DNA from: Bacteroidota bacterium
Lineage (GTDB): Bacteria > Bacteroidota > Bacteroidia > Cytophagales > Hymenobacteraceae
Length of the DNA stretch: 6,688 nucleotides
Direction: 5' to 3'
Assembly: GCA_023424725.1 (NCBI GenBank)
Contig: JAFADQ010000072.1
Span: 1 to 6,688 of the forward strand
In this document: positions 5,768 to 6,688 of the stretch, piece by piece
Layout of the letters: every line of letters starts with the position of its first letter
Numbering within the stretch: the stretch's first letter is position 1
The notes under the pieces: model-generated
Told to the model about the DNA's origin: nothing
What the model saw: the letters and a program-made list of their open reading frames with translations, nothing else
Databases searched by the model: none
Translations under genes and position numbers: made by a program

Positions 5768-6688
5768 ATGATATACGCTTACCTAGATTGGAATGTATTT
5801 GATAGAATTGAAAAGTTGGAGCAACTCCCTGAAGCAGAATCTTCACTCTACATTTCATTTGAAAAGAAAATTTTAGAAAATGAAATTATCACTCCATATT
5901 CAAATGCTCATATAAATGATTTGTTAAGAGGTTATGAAAAAAATCCTTCTTACATAAGTAATCATTTAAAAGCAATTCAAAAACTCACTAGAAATCTCTG
6001 CCTTGTTCAGTATTGGGGCAATCATAAAGCTGTTTGGCATTATAGAGATGTTGGAGAATTCTTTAGAACAGCATTAGAAGACACAGAATCAATTGCTGAA
6101 TCTTTTTCCAAGCTTCTTGATTGGGATGAAACAGGAATTTGGGACTTGCAATTAGAAAAACTTAGAGTGACACCACTGCCTGAAAACTTTAGTGAGATTT
6201 ATAAAGCAAATAAAGTTTTCGATTTAATATTCCCCCAAGCAAAAAAAGAATTGAACATGCTGTCACTTTGTGAAGATATATTTAACTTTTCAAATACTGC
6301 TAAGAGGGATTATTCAATTTATAAAACTCTTAGGGGATTTATCAACAGTAGCCGTCATAAGGTAAAACATCATGAAAAAATATTCAGGAAAATAGATAAA
6401 AGTATGTCAGGAAGTCCAATTCATCTAGATTTTGATAAGGCAATTGGTAACTTTTCTAAATTTAATAAAACAAGCGATTACCCAATTCACCAGAAAATTA
6501 CTGATACATACTTCAAAATAGACATGAAAGGCTATAAAGCTGATGCTCAATTTTCAAATATGATTGATGATTCTATACATGTTTTTTATGGAGCTCATTG
6601 TGATTATTTTATTTCTTTAGACGAAAAGTGCCGTTATAAGGCAATAGAGACTTATAGAGAACTTAAAATCCCTACCCTTGTACTGAAG
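5768..6688 (+). CDS. Putative PIN-like domain nuclease with large internal insertion (3' end outside window)
   Basis: The frame is open from ATG at 5768 to the last base, 307 codons with no stop, so the C-terminus is outside the window. I do not recognise a named family. Residues 1-14 (MIYAYLDWNVFDRI) resemble the first strand of PIN-like nucleases, with acidic D7 and N9; residues 44-53 (YSNAHINDLL) carry a possible second acidic site, D51; residues 264-306 contain DDSIHVFYGAHCDYFISLDEKC and then a helix and strand, the usual closing PIN pattern, with D268, D279 and D285 as candidate metal ligands. PIN domains are metal-dependent RNases found in toxins, RNA decay and defence proteins. Between these blocks, residues about 55-262 are unrecognised, mostly helical-looking, and make the protein about twice a normal PIN toxin. 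No signal peptide or membrane segment is seen. The start is preceded by AT-rich DNA with a palindrome. The gene is much richer in A/T than the metabolic genes upstream, suggesting transfer. The PIN call is pattern-based. Confidence 0.6.
   Translation, partial: MIYAYLDWNVFDRIEKLEQLPEAESSLYISFEKKILENEIITPYSNAHINDLLRGYEKNPSYISNHLKAIQKLTRNLCLVQYWGNHKAVWHYRDVGEFFRTALEDTESIAESFSKLLDWDETGIWDLQLEKLRVTPLPENFSEIYKANKVFDLIFPQAKKELNMLSLCEDIFNFSNTAKRDYSIYKTLRGFINSSRHKVKHHEKIFRKIDKSMSGSPIHLDFDKAIGNFSKFNKTSDYPIHQKITDTYFKIDMKGYKADAQFSNMIDDSIHVFYGAHCDYFISLDEKCRYKAIETYRELKIPTLVLK

Overview
The window looks like a chromosomal segment of a Bacteroidetes bacterium, most likely of the Cytophagales (Pontibacter/Hymenobacter/Adhaeribacter type). 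This is inferred from gene content (a hemN, ccoI, ccoS cluster and a fused GNAT/nitrilase gene), the lack of clear Shine-Dalgarno sequences (starts are preceded by A-rich stretches), and a Bacteroidetes-type -7 promoter box (TAnnTTTG) upstream of the fourth gene. No rRNA, tRNA, CRISPR array or transposase was seen.

Layout, all genes on the + strand. (1) Positions 1-569 hold the C-terminal part of an oxygen-independent coproporphyrinogen III oxidase (hemN), followed by a strong terminator at 641-685. (2) Positions 872-3316 encode a CcoI/FixI-type copper P1B-ATPase, and 3412-3591 encode the small membrane protein CcoS. Both belong to the maturation set for cbb3 cytochrome c oxidase; together with hemN they form a low-oxygen respiration/heme theme. 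The ccoNOP structural genes do not follow; instead there is a 9-nt-period inverted repeat (3603-3674) and a very stable hairpin terminator (3679-3719). (3) Positions 3847-5400 encode a 517-residue fusion of a GNAT acetyltransferase-like domain and a nitrilase-superfamily amidohydrolase with its Glu-Lys-Cys triad present. It has its own likely promoter and a small 5' UTR hairpin, and ends at a probable terminator (5430-5454).

(4) From about 5401 to the window end the base composition changes sharply. Lines counted by hand in the conserved genes reach 60% GC, while lines in the tail are 25-35% GC. This AT-rich part carries a 51-codon gene resembling only the N-terminal part of HigA-type antitoxins, a short intergenic stretch with a hairpin and a perfect AT-only palindrome, and a gene of at least 307 codons running off the window edge. 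The last has the N- and C-terminal signatures of a PIN-like nuclease fold separated by about 200 residues of unrecognised, mostly helical-looking sequence. This looks like an accessory insertion next to the conserved genes and is the most interesting part of the window. Its function (toxin, defence nuclease or other) cannot be settled from the sequence alone.
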